Origin: an uncultured Lachnospiraceae bacterium
Lineage (GTDB): Bacteria > Bacillota > Clostridia > Lachnospirales > Lachnospiraceae
Length of the DNA stretch: 28,036 bases
Direction of reading: 5' to 3'
Assembly (NCBI GenBank): GCA_910576895.1
Contig: CAJTJZ010000008.1
Location: 1 to 28,036 of the forward strand
Part shown: in pieces, positions 1 through 6,942 of the stretch
Position numbering within the stretch: position 1 is the stretch's first letter
How the letters are laid out: each line of letters opens with the position of its first letter
Notes under the pieces: model-generated
The model's database searches: none
Told to the model about the DNA's origin: nothing
What the model saw: only the letters and a program-made list of their open reading frames with translations
Position numbers and translations under genes: made by a program

Positions 1-109
1 TGCCCAGTCGTACTGACGGCTTATGCCTCCGACCTTTAACCCCAATAGGCATTATGCTTAAAGTGGCGTTACATCATAGGATGGTTGACAGCACCCTTTG
101 TAGCAGAGT

Positions 110-1249
110 TTACTCTGTTACAACTGTATTAGGTACTTGACTATCAGCAAGATAGTTTATTCCCATACGATACAGATTCATAGCTCCAATACGGTCATCA
201 TTAGATTTGTAACCGCAGTTTTTACAAGTGAATAAATGTATTTTCTTGTTACGATTAGCTTTTTCAATATGCCCACATACAGGACAACACTAACTTGTAT
301 AAGCAGGGTTAACCTTTAATACAAGAGACTGATTTTGTTTAGCCTTATAAATTAGTTTCTGTTCAAGGTCATAGAACGACCATGATACAGAAACATAGCG
401 GTCTTTAGTTTTAACACGTTCTGTGACATTTCTAACACCTGACAAATCTTCAAGTACAAAGAGAGTGTGCTTTGGATTAGATTTCACGAGTGCCTTCGAT
501 ACCTGATAGTTAACATCCTGCATCCAACGGTTTTCTCGATGACCAATAGCTTTGAGCCTTCGTCTTGCTGATGAGGTTTGACGCATTTGAAGCTCTTTAC
601 GAAGTTTAGAATAATGTGCTCTTTTCTGTTTAATAGTTTTACCGCTAACAAATCCTGATTTCTGATTACTATCGTAGGTTGCAACAACAAAGTTAATACC
701 CCTATCGATACCCACAACATTACAGATGTCAGAAATACTGCTTTCTTCAATATCATAAGTTACAGGGATATGCAGGAAATATTTTCCATGCTTATTTACA
801 AGTTTAGCTGTGCCAAAGCTGTAAATGTTATGGTCAAAGTATTTAGACATACCTTCAGTAAAATACGGAAGTTTCCTACGACCATTAAGCGTATTGACTG
901 AAAAGCAGTTCTGAGTTAAGGAATAATCTCTATTCCAAACCAAGTCGTACTGAGGTTTTTTAAAAGATGGTTGTATCCATTCGTTCTGATTTTCAAGAAT
1001 AGTTTTGTATCTTGCTATCACAGTTTTTAAAACAGACTGAGCCATTTGGGATTTTAAACCAAACCTATCCCTTAAATCAAAATACAAAACCTTGTTAAGT
1101 GCAAACTGTTTTAAGTTGTGTGTCTGGAATACATAGTTTGAAACATAATTGCACGCATCTGCATACGCAGACATAGTAGCGTTAAGTAATACTTTATCAT
1201 GGCTGCTGGGAACTACCTGTATTTTAGCTGTGATAGTGATTTGTTCCAT
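110..1249 (-). pseudogene. tnpB: TnpB (IS200/IS605 OrfB) RNA-guided nuclease, interrupted by an amber stop
   Basis: Encodes the transposon-associated, RNA-guided endonuclease of IS200/IS605-type elements. The first 319 residues are intact and carry two RuvC-like acidic residues, D182 in GIDRG and E267 in LEDLSG. At codon 320 (290-292) a TAG follows the conserved NPAYTS, where the family usually has glutamine. Beyond it the same frame stays open to a TAA at 110-112. That downstream part encodes the zinc ribbon (CPVCG, then CKNCG) and the third RuvC aspartate (around codon 352, SNDDRIGAMN). A single C-to-T change from CAG would explain the stop. The truncated product would lack the zinc ribbon and one catalytic residue, so it is probably inactive unless the stop is suppressed. 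AGGAG lies 7 nt before the ATG. No tnpA is present, and the right end of the element lies outside the window. Family assignment is very sure; loss of function is inferred. Confidence 0.93.
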
Positions 1250-1309
1250 ACATAGACTCCTTTTATTGATATTTCATCGAATATATTATATAATGAAGTC
1301 TGCAATCTA

Positions 1310-1963
1310 TTATTTATTCTTTCGATAAATAGATGTGAGTTCTTGCAATCTTTCTAACATCTCATTATCTACAATATCCAGTCCAAAACCTTGCATCATT
1401 TGGGTAAATACCATAAACTTACAATAAGATTCTTCTTCCGAACTGTCAAACATCATAGGATTCATCCAAACATTCGCTGCAAGTAAAATCAGTTCTGCTA
1501 ATTGCTTTGGATAATCCGTTTTGATAGAACCATCTAAAATACCCTGCTCAATAATTGGCAAAATATAGGTTGGTGCTGCTTCTTCTATCGTATCATGCAA
1601 AAGGCTAAAAAGAAGCGTTGGATTACTATGAAAATCTGGTGCTACCATAAAAATATCATTCTGTTCTGGCCGTAGAATGGATTCTTTAAAAATTGTTTTT
1701 AACTTTTCCTTTCCATTAAGATCAGAACGATCACGAATAGCAGCAAGCATCTGATTAGATTCTGCTGTTATTCTATCTGTAACAGCAACTAAAATATCTT
1801 CCTTTGATTTGAAATGATGATAAATAGCACCTTTACTAAGACCACCTAAATTATCAATAATATCCTGAATAGAAGTATGCTCATATCCTTTTTTCATAAA
1901 TAAACGAAAAGCAACATCTAGTATTAAATTAACTGTTTCTTCTGGATGCTTATTTCTTGCCAT
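1310..1963 (-). CDS. TetR/AcrR-family transcriptional regulator
   Basis: A 217-aa one-component repressor. The N-terminal helix-turn-helix domain (about residues 8-55) has the classic TetR pattern, an ILDVAFRLFMKKGYEHTSIQDI segment followed by KGAIYHHFKSKEDIL. The C-terminal ligand-binding and dimerisation region is variable, so the inducer cannot be predicted. The start is supported by GAGGTGAG 6 nt before the ATG. It is transcribed away from the CPBP-blaI-blaR1 operon and sits next to the broken tnpB. A perfect dyad, ACATACT-ATA-AGTATGT (1982-1998), lies between its -10 region and start codon, which suggests autoregulation. Whether it also controls the divergent operon, or once served an efflux gene now lost, is unknown. 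Confidence 0.92.
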   Translation of the reverse strand: MARNKHPEETVNLILDVAFRLFMKKGYEHTSIQDIIDNLGGLSKGAIYHHFKSKEDILVAVTDRITAESNQMLAAIRDRSDLNGKEKLKTIFKESILRPEQNDIFMVAPDFHSNPTLLFSLLHDTIEEAAPTYILPIIEQGILDGSIKTDYPKQLAELILLAANVWMNPMMFDSSEEESYCKFMVFTQMMQGFGLDIVDNEMLERLQELTSIYRKNK

Positions 1964-1981
1964 TATTTTCTCACCTCATTA

Positions 1982-2033
1982 ACATACTATAAGTATGTAT
2001 TTTATATTATCATACTAATGATATGTTTGTCAA
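1982..2033 (-). promoter_or_regulatory. tetR promoter with palindromic operator
   Basis: On the minus strand a consensus -35 TTGACA (2033-2028) is followed after 16 nt by GATAAT (2011-2006). Just downstream lies a perfect 7-bp inverted repeat with a 3-nt spacer (1982-1998), placed about where transcription would start. This is a typical arrangement for TetR autorepression. A weaker partial copy (CATACT...ATATG) lies inside the spacer. The operator assignment is inferred from symmetry and position. Confidence 0.65.
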
Positions 2034-2086
2034 GTCTTATATCTAAAATTTTTACTTTGAAAATTATTGATAAATTTAATGGAATT

Positions 2087-2174
2087 GTGTGTACAATTGT
2101 GGTAAATTATTCAACGCTGTTATTTTACCACAATTGTACACACAATTGTGGTAAAATAACAGCGTTGAATAATT
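2087..2174. repeat. Three-copy palindrome forming alternative long hairpins upstream of the CPBP-blaI-blaR1 operon
   Basis: Positions 2105-2137 are the exact reverse complement of 2142-2174: 33-bp perfect arms with a 4-nt ACAC loop. In addition, 2087-2106 is the exact reverse complement of 2124-2143 (20 bp), so the middle segment can pair with either the upstream or the downstream copy but not both. All three copies share an ACAATTGT core. The structure lies between tetR and the TTG start of the CPBP gene. It may be an RNA attenuator or anti-attenuator, a protein binding array, or a relic of an inverted duplication. The repeats are seen directly; any role is inference. Confidence 0.9.
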
Positions 2175-2245
2175 CAATAAACACTGCTTATTGGAAAATC
2201 ATATATACATATAAAGAAAAATCAGGATTTAAGGAGGATAACAAC

Positions 2246-2887
2246 TTGAGAATAAATTCAAAGCCAAGTGCTATATTTATAATTTATACCATTATACTTT
2301 ATAGTTTTTGGAGCTTGTTAGAGTTGTACTTGAAAGCAAAAATTGAAATAGACGAATTTACAAAAGAAGTGTATATCAAGTGTATACTTTGGCTTATACC
2401 AGCAATACTGATTCATTTTATCTTTAGCAACCATATGTTTATCGAAAAAGAGGAAATGTATTTATTAAACAAAAAATGTTGGATAGTAGTTCCTATCATA
2501 TTATTATTTACAATTTATATTATGATAAGTGAGTATTTAATCGATGGCAAACTTATGATAAATGAATCTTTTGGAATCAGCACCATAATAGAGGTACTTT
2601 CTATAGCCATTGGAGAAGAAATGGTTTTTAGGGGACTTTTTCTGAATGCTATTTTAAAAGATAAGAAAAAATATCTTGCTGTATTTATCAATTCCTTGAT
2701 GTTTTTAGCTATTCATTTTCCAGTATGGATTCAAAGTGGTACTTTTATTTCTTCATTTGCAGATGGGGGATTTATCATTGTTTTGCTTTTAAGTTGTATT
2801 TTCAGTTTTGCTTTTATTAAAACGAAAAGTATTTGGACAGCTATTTTTTTACATTTTTGGTGGGATTTATTGTTGTTTATATTTTGA
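2246..2887 (+). CDS. CPBP family intramembrane glutamic protease (CAAX protease / Abi family)
   Basis: A polytopic membrane protein of 213 aa. The family motifs are present in order: GEEMVFRGLF (EExxxR, motif 1), FLAIHF (FxxxH, motif 2) and HFWWD (motif 3) near the C terminus. These are the residues that form the glutamate/histidine active site in Rce1-type proteases, so the enzyme looks catalytically intact. The start is a TTG at 2246, chosen because AGGAGG (2232-2237) lies 8 nt upstream; upstream in-frame codons run through the palindrome and lack a ribosome binding site. It is followed 55 nt later by blaI and blaR1 on the same strand, so it probably shares their transcript. Bacterial CPBP proteins act in bacteriocin self-immunity or proteolytic signalling. 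Its substrate here, and any role in the bla circuit, are unknown. Confidence 0.85.
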   Translation: MRINSKPSAIFIIYTIILYSFWSLLELYLKAKIEIDEFTKEVYIKCILWLIPAILIHFIFSNHMFIEKEEMYLLNKKCWIVVPIILLFTIYIMISEYLIDGKLMINESFGISTIIEVLSIAIGEEMVFRGLFLNAILKDKKKYLAVFINSLMFLAIHFPVWIQSGTFISSFADGGFIIVLLLSCIFSFAFIKTKSIWTAIFLHFWWDLLLFIF

Positions 2888-2942
2888 GATAACTTCCCAT
2901 TTGTCGGGAAAAATAAGACAGAAAAATAAAGGAGGAAAATTC

Positions 2943-3329
2943 ATGGGCAATTTACCACAAATTTCTGAAGCAGAATTTGAAGTTATGAAAATCGTATGGA
3001 AATATGCACCGATTAATACGAATGAGATAACAGATAAATTATTACAGACTACAAGCTGGAGTCCTAAAACAATACAAACTTTAATTAAACGTCTTGTAAA
3101 AAAAGGTGCTCTTGCTTATGAAAAACAAAGTCGTGTATTTGTTTACACCCCTATTATAAAGGAAAGTGAATATATTGATCAAGAAAGTAACTCTTTTCTG
3201 AAACGTTATTATCATGGAGATATTACTGCCATGTTATCTGCATACATAGAAGATGACAAGCTTTCAGAAGCGGAAATAAAGCACTTACGTTTTCTTCTTT
3301 CCGATAAGTCAAAAAAAGGAGGCAGTTAA
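2943..3329 (+). CDS. blaI: BlaI/MecI family transcriptional repressor
   Basis: A 128-aa winged-helix repressor of the penicillinase repressor family. It has the usual start (ISEAEFEVMKIVWKY), a recognition region (SWSPKTIQTLIKRLVKKGAL), the wing (YEKQSRVFVYTPII) and a C-terminal dimerisation helix region. In this family the dimer binds TACAnnTGTA-type operators, and beta-lactam signalling leads to cleavage in the C-terminal part; the NSFLKRYY segment here is at the expected place. The ATG at 2943 is preceded by AAAGGAGGAAAATTC. It lies directly upstream of the sensor gene, with the blaR1 ribosome binding site inside its last codons, so translation is likely coupled. Likely targets are the two boxes upstream of the MecA-like PBP gene at 9097-9194. 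Confidence 0.95.
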   Translation: MGNLPQISEAEFEVMKIVWKYAPINTNEITDKLLQTTSWSPKTIQTLIKRLVKKGALAYEKQSRVFVYTPIIKESEYIDQESNSFLKRYYHGDITAMLSAYIEDDKLSEAEIKHLRFLLSDKSKKGGS

Positions 3330-3330
3330 T

Positions 3331-5127
3331 ATGGCTAATTTTATGATACGCTTTTTTATATGCAATCTATTTATTAGTGGTATTATCGTAATTTTTTTCC
3401 TAGTCAAACAGATATTTAAAAACAGCCTTTCCAGTCGAATGCAATATAATTTATGGTTTTTGCTGCTTGGATTATTAGCAGTTCCCTTGATACCATTCCG
3501 CCTAATTAAATTTCCACAAATCCTATTATGGATTAACCACTTAAAAAATCCTTCCACTACCAATATGCAAAACTTTATAGGAAAAGTTATTGATAAAAAT
3601 TCTGCTAGGGATACTAATTGGATCAATGACTTTACTCTTTCTGTAGATAACAAGACATTATCTATTATAGGATATCTATTATTTTTCCTATGGATTATTG
3701 GTATCTTTATCATGATGATATTAACTATCAAGTCATTTTTCCATTTATACACTTTGGAAAAATCTGCACTTCCTCTTCAAAATAGAGAAGTTTCAAAATT
3801 ATATCACCACTGTTTGAAAGAAATGAACATTGATAGAAATATTCCTATCTACAGTACTGCATTTTTAAAATCTCCTATCATTGTAGGACTTTTAAAACCA
3901 CGTATTTATCTTCCAATTCATCTAATTTCAGATTATAAAGAATCCGAGATGCGATATATCCTATTACATGAACTGCAACATTATAAACACAAAGATGCGA
4001 TTGCAAATTATTTGATAAACCTTACTAGAATAATTTATTGGTTTCATCCTCTTGTTTTATATGCACTGAAAGAAATGCGTAATGATAGAGAAATTGCTTG
4101 TGATACTTCTGTTTTGGAAATGCTTCAAGAAGATGATTATGAGGAATATGGTAATACATTAATTAATTTTGCAGAAAAAATATCTCTTACTTCTTTTCCC
4201 TTTACTAGCCTTGGTGGAAATATAAAACAAATAAAACGTAGAATTATTCATATTGCCTCCTATGAAAAACCCACATTTCTAAAAAAGCTAAAAGGTATCA
4301 CTGCATTTTTGTTAGCTACGGTTCTTTTTTTAGGATTTACACCTTTTCTTTCTACTTATGCAGCTAATGAAAATCATTATCAATGGAAAACGAAATCAAA
4401 AAATATTTTCTATATAGACCTTTCTACATATTTTGGAAAATATAAAGGTAGTTTTGTTTTATATGATTTAGAAAATGATACTTGGAATATATATAATAGA
4501 AATCAAGCCACATTGCGAACTGCACCAGATTCTACCTACAAGATATACAATGCCTTGTTTGGGTTGGAAGAAAATATTATCACACCTAAAAACTCCTTTC
4601 TTACATGGAATGGAAAAAACTATCCATTTGAAGCATGGAATCAAGATCAGACCTTACAATCAGCAATGAATGCTTCTGTAAATTGGTATTTTGAATCTAT
4701 AGACAAACAGCTTGGAATAGCTTCTATAAATAAGTATATCAAAAAAATTGAATATGGAAATAAAGATATAAACAGTGACTTTTCTACCTATTGGATGGAA
4801 TCTTCTTTAAAAATTTCTCCAATAGAACAAGTCGAACTTTTAGTAAAATTGCAAAATAACAGTTTTCATTTTACTCCTGAAAATATTAATGCAATAAAAG
4901 ATTCCATCTGTCTTTCCACTTCTGATATTGGAACACTCTATGGAAAAACGGGAACTGGATGTGTCAATGGAAAAAATATCAATGGATGGTTTCTTGGTTT
5001 CATTGAAACAATAGATAAGACATATTTTTTTGCTACTAATATAAAAGCCGATAATGATGCTACTGGAAGCAATGCTACAAAAATAACTATGTCTATCTTA
5101 TCTGATAGGAATATCTGGATACAATAA
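3331..5127 (+). CDS. blaR1: BlaR1/MecR1 beta-lactam sensor-transducer with M56 metalloprotease domain
   Basis: A 598-aa membrane sensor of the usual BlaR1/MecR1 length. Hydrophobic segments occur near residues 5-28, 38-58, 110-135 and 322-342. The cytoplasmic M56 zinc protease domain has HELQH (213-217) and the downstream NDREIACD glutamate. An RR pair at 303-304 resembles the region where autocleavage was reported in staphylococcal BlaR1. The extracellular C-terminal sensor is a class D beta-lactamase fold with all active-site motifs: STYK (401-404), S449 in ASVN, YGN (475-477) and KTG (539-541). Acylation of S401 by a beta-lactam should activate the protease, which inactivates BlaI. The ATG follows the blaI stop by one base, with GGAGG upstream. 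No damage is visible, so the sensor looks functional. Confidence 0.96.
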   Translation: MANFMIRFFICNLFISGIIVIFFLVKQIFKNSLSSRMQYNLWFLLLGLLAVPLIPFRLIKFPQILLWINHLKNPSTTNMQNFIGKVIDKNSARDTNWINDFTLSVDNKTLSIIGYLLFFLWIIGIFIMMILTIKSFFHLYTLEKSALPLQNREVSKLYHHCLKEMNIDRNIPIYSTAFLKSPIIVGLLKPRIYLPIHLISDYKESEMRYILLHELQHYKHKDAIANYLINLTRIIYWFHPLVLYALKEMRNDREIACDTSVLEMLQEDDYEEYGNTLINFAEKISLTSFPFTSLGGNIKQIKRRIIHIASYEKPTFLKKLKGITAFLLATVLFLGFTPFLSTYAANENHYQWKTKSKNIFYIDLSTYFGKYKGSFVLYDLENDTWNIYNRNQATLRTAPDSTYKIYNALFGLEENIITPKNSFLTWNGKNYPFEAWNQDQTLQSAMNASVNWYFESIDKQLGIASINKYIKKIEYGNKDINSDFSTYWMESSLKISPIEQVELLVKLQNNSFHFTPENINAIKDSICLSTSDIGTLYGKTGTGCVNGKNINGWFLGFIETIDKTYFFATNIKADNDATGSNATKITMSILSDRNIWIQ

Positions 5128-5160
5128 AATATTTGCTTTCTATTTTTAATTCTTAAATCT

Positions 5161-5218
5161 TACTTCTTTATAAGTAACAATATCTGTAAATAACTATATT
5201 ACTACTTATAAAGAAGTA
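5161..5218. terminator. Inverted repeat between convergent genes, possible bidirectional terminator
   Basis: A perfect 16-bp inverted repeat (TACTTCTTTATAAGTA at 5161-5176, its complement at 5203-5218) with a 26-nt loop sits between the end of blaR1 and the end of the convergent 124-aa gene. Position and symmetry suggest a bidirectional terminator, but the stem is AT-rich and the loop long, so a protein-binding dyad is also possible. Confidence 0.45.
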
Positions 5219-5262
5219 TTTCTTTTGCAAGTCAAACATTTTATAATAAACGATTGGAATAT

Positions 5263-5637
5263 TTAATCTTTATATAAAATGATTTGTTTATCAAATTGTT
5301 CTTTCCCTGACAGAATTATTTCTACATAATCTTCATACCATGTAACTTTCCAACAATTACTATTAATATTCCCACCATCATTTCTCAATTCAAAATCTGT
5401 TTGAGATATTTTATCTTTCCCTTTTTTAAGAACTAACCGCCCACTTACCGAACCAAAAGGCCAGTCTGGTTCTCCAATCATTTGAAGCAGCAATGTATAT
5501 TTTCCATCTTTTGAAATGGAAGTATCACAAGTTGTTTTTTTATCATTTGTAATATAGGAAATGGATAACCAAAATAACAATACAATAAAGATAATTATTC
5601 CTATAATATATAAAATAATTTTCAAACCTTTCTTCAT
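5263..5637 (-). CDS. Small membrane-anchored protein of unknown function
   Basis: A 124-aa protein with an N-terminal hydrophobic helix (about residues 5-30) and a short extracytoplasmic domain rich in beta-prone sequence (DGKYTLLLQMIGEPDWPFGSV, then SGRLVLKKG, WKVTWYEDYVEIILSG). I do not recognise a named family with certainty. GAGAGG lies 7 nt before the ATG. It sits 36 nt downstream of the 422-aa gene on the same strand, so it may belong to the PBP operon. Two extracytoplasmic proteins made together with a MecA-like PBP could be accessory to cell-wall synthesis or beta-lactam protection, but that is inference from position only. Confidence 0.75.
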   Translation of the reverse strand: MKKGLKIILYIIGIIIFIVLLFWLSISYITNDKKTTCDTSISKDGKYTLLLQMIGEPDWPFGSVSGRLVLKKGKDKISQTDFELRNDGGNINSNCWKVTWYEDYVEIILSGKEQFDKQIILYKD

Positions 5638-5673
5638 ATATTATCCTCTCTCTTTTTCTTGCATTTATAGTTT

Positions 5674-6942
5674 TTACTTACAAATCCGATATTGGTAGTC
5701 TGGTATATTCATAATTCCATCATTTAAGATTTCATTTTTTAAATACTGAAAGCTACCGTTCTCTGCAAACTTTATGGTAAGTTCATGCGTTATAACCGCA
5801 TCATCACAAATAACCATATCACAAACAGCCTCTACCGTTAATGTAACCGTATTATCTTTATTTTCTTTTATATTTGTTACTTCTGGCAATGAAGTTCCAA
5901 AAAATGTAGGTGCATAATTAAAACATCCAAGTCGCTCCCAAGAATACGTTTTGTTTTTCTTATCAAATACTGCATACTTTTGTATCTGTTTTTTTGTCAC
6001 AGGAAGATATTCCATAATCAAACTTTCAAATTCTTCTTTTGGGATTCCATTTGAATAATTTTCAAAAGGAAACTCTGCTTGATATTTCATTATATACAAA
6101 TATTCATACAATCCATTAAAATCAAGTTTCTCTATATGATCTGCATCCCAGTTAGAACACAAAAGATTATTTCCTTTATAACCAAGACAGAAAACACATT
6201 TTTTAGACATTTCACGCTGTTCTTTTGTCATTGGTTTTACTCTGATTAAACAGCTTCCATCTATAATCTCACTAACTTCTGGCGGCTCTGGCACACATAA
6301 TTTATAACAAAACCATCCTTTTTTTGTATATCCCCACTCTTTAATTCTGCTATAAAAAATATAAGATATACTTAATTTATTATTATCATCCCATATCCCC
6401 TTTGCATTGATAAGATATAGATCCGTTCCATCAAAAATGAATTTCATTCTGCCAATCCCACCATCATTATATATTTCATAAATCACCTCAGAACCATGCT
6501 CACCTATCTTGCATTTTTTAAGAAAAGAATCCATTTTTTTATAATTTTTCATATTGGAATATGTTATCAATGTCACAACGGAATATCCCATTTCCTTTAT
6601 TTTTTGCTGTATTTTAAGAACTGTCTTATCACTTAAAATAACATTAGAATCGATATCTTTATGTTCCTTTTTATAAATATTAAAAATGAATTCCATTACT
6701 TTTTTTAAATCATTCTTAGCCTCTTTTTTCTCCCTTTTATCTACAGGAAGATCATAGCCTTTTTCCCATTGCTCTATCACTTCTTTTTCCTTTTGTTCTT
6801 TTACCTGTACTTTATCTATTGTTTCCATAACTTTTGTTTCCTCTTTGATTGTACTATTACATTCAAAAACATTTAGTATTAATATGAAACTAATTATTGT
6901 TAAACCAATCCTCCAAAACCAAGCTGTCTTTTTTAACAACAT
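5674..6942 (-). CDS. Unknown exported/membrane-anchored protein translationally coupled to the PBP gene
   Basis: A 422-aa protein with an N-terminal hydrophobic segment (about residues 10-27) that would anchor or export it. A charged, Lys/Glu-rich linker follows, then a long soluble domain with several cysteines and tryptophans. The cysteine after the hydrophobic segment (NVFEC) is not a convincing lipobox. The start ATG at 6942 lies inside the 3' end of the PBP gene; AGGAGG is 8 nt upstream and the two genes overlap by 53 nt, so translation is likely coupled. A GTG two codons earlier is a less likely start. I do not recognise the domain with confidence; it may belong to a Clostridia-specific DUF family. 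Coupling to a beta-lactam-insensitive PBP suggests a cell-envelope role. Confidence 0.8.
   Translation of the reverse strand: MLLKKTAWFWRIGLTIISFILILNVFECNSTIKEETKVMETIDKVQVKEQKEKEVIEQWEKGYDLPVDKREKKEAKNDLKKVMEFIFNIYKKEHKDIDSNVILSDKTVLKIQQKIKEMGYSVVTLITYSNMKNYKKMDSFLKKCKIGEHGSEVIYEIYNDGGIGRMKFIFDGTDLYLINAKGIWDDNNKLSISYIFYSRIKEWGYTKKGWFCYKLCVPEPPEVSEIIDGSCLIRVKPMTKEQREMSKKCVFCLGYKGNNLLCSNWDADHIEKLDFNGLYEYLYIMKYQAEFPFENYSNGIPKEEFESLIMEYLPVTKKQIQKYAVFDKKNKTYSWERLGCFNYAPTFFGTSLPEVTNIKENKDNTVTLTVEAVCDMVICDDAVITHELTIKFAENGSFQYLKNEILNDGIMNIPDYQYRICK

Noticed and set aside
2092..2138. BlaI boxes in the palindrome (TACAATTGTG and CACAATTGTA)
   Set aside because: Each has one mismatch to TACAnnTGTA and lacks the flanks shared by the two PBP boxes; kept only as a possibility.
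1946..2245. A longer upstream start for the CPBP protease
   Set aside because: The extra 100 codons run through the tetR control region and the palindrome; the TTG at 2246 has a perfect AGGAGG.
3309..3752. A 147-codon minus-strand frame opposite blaR1
   Set aside because: It is antisense to a well-supported gene; no start signal and no protein-like pattern.
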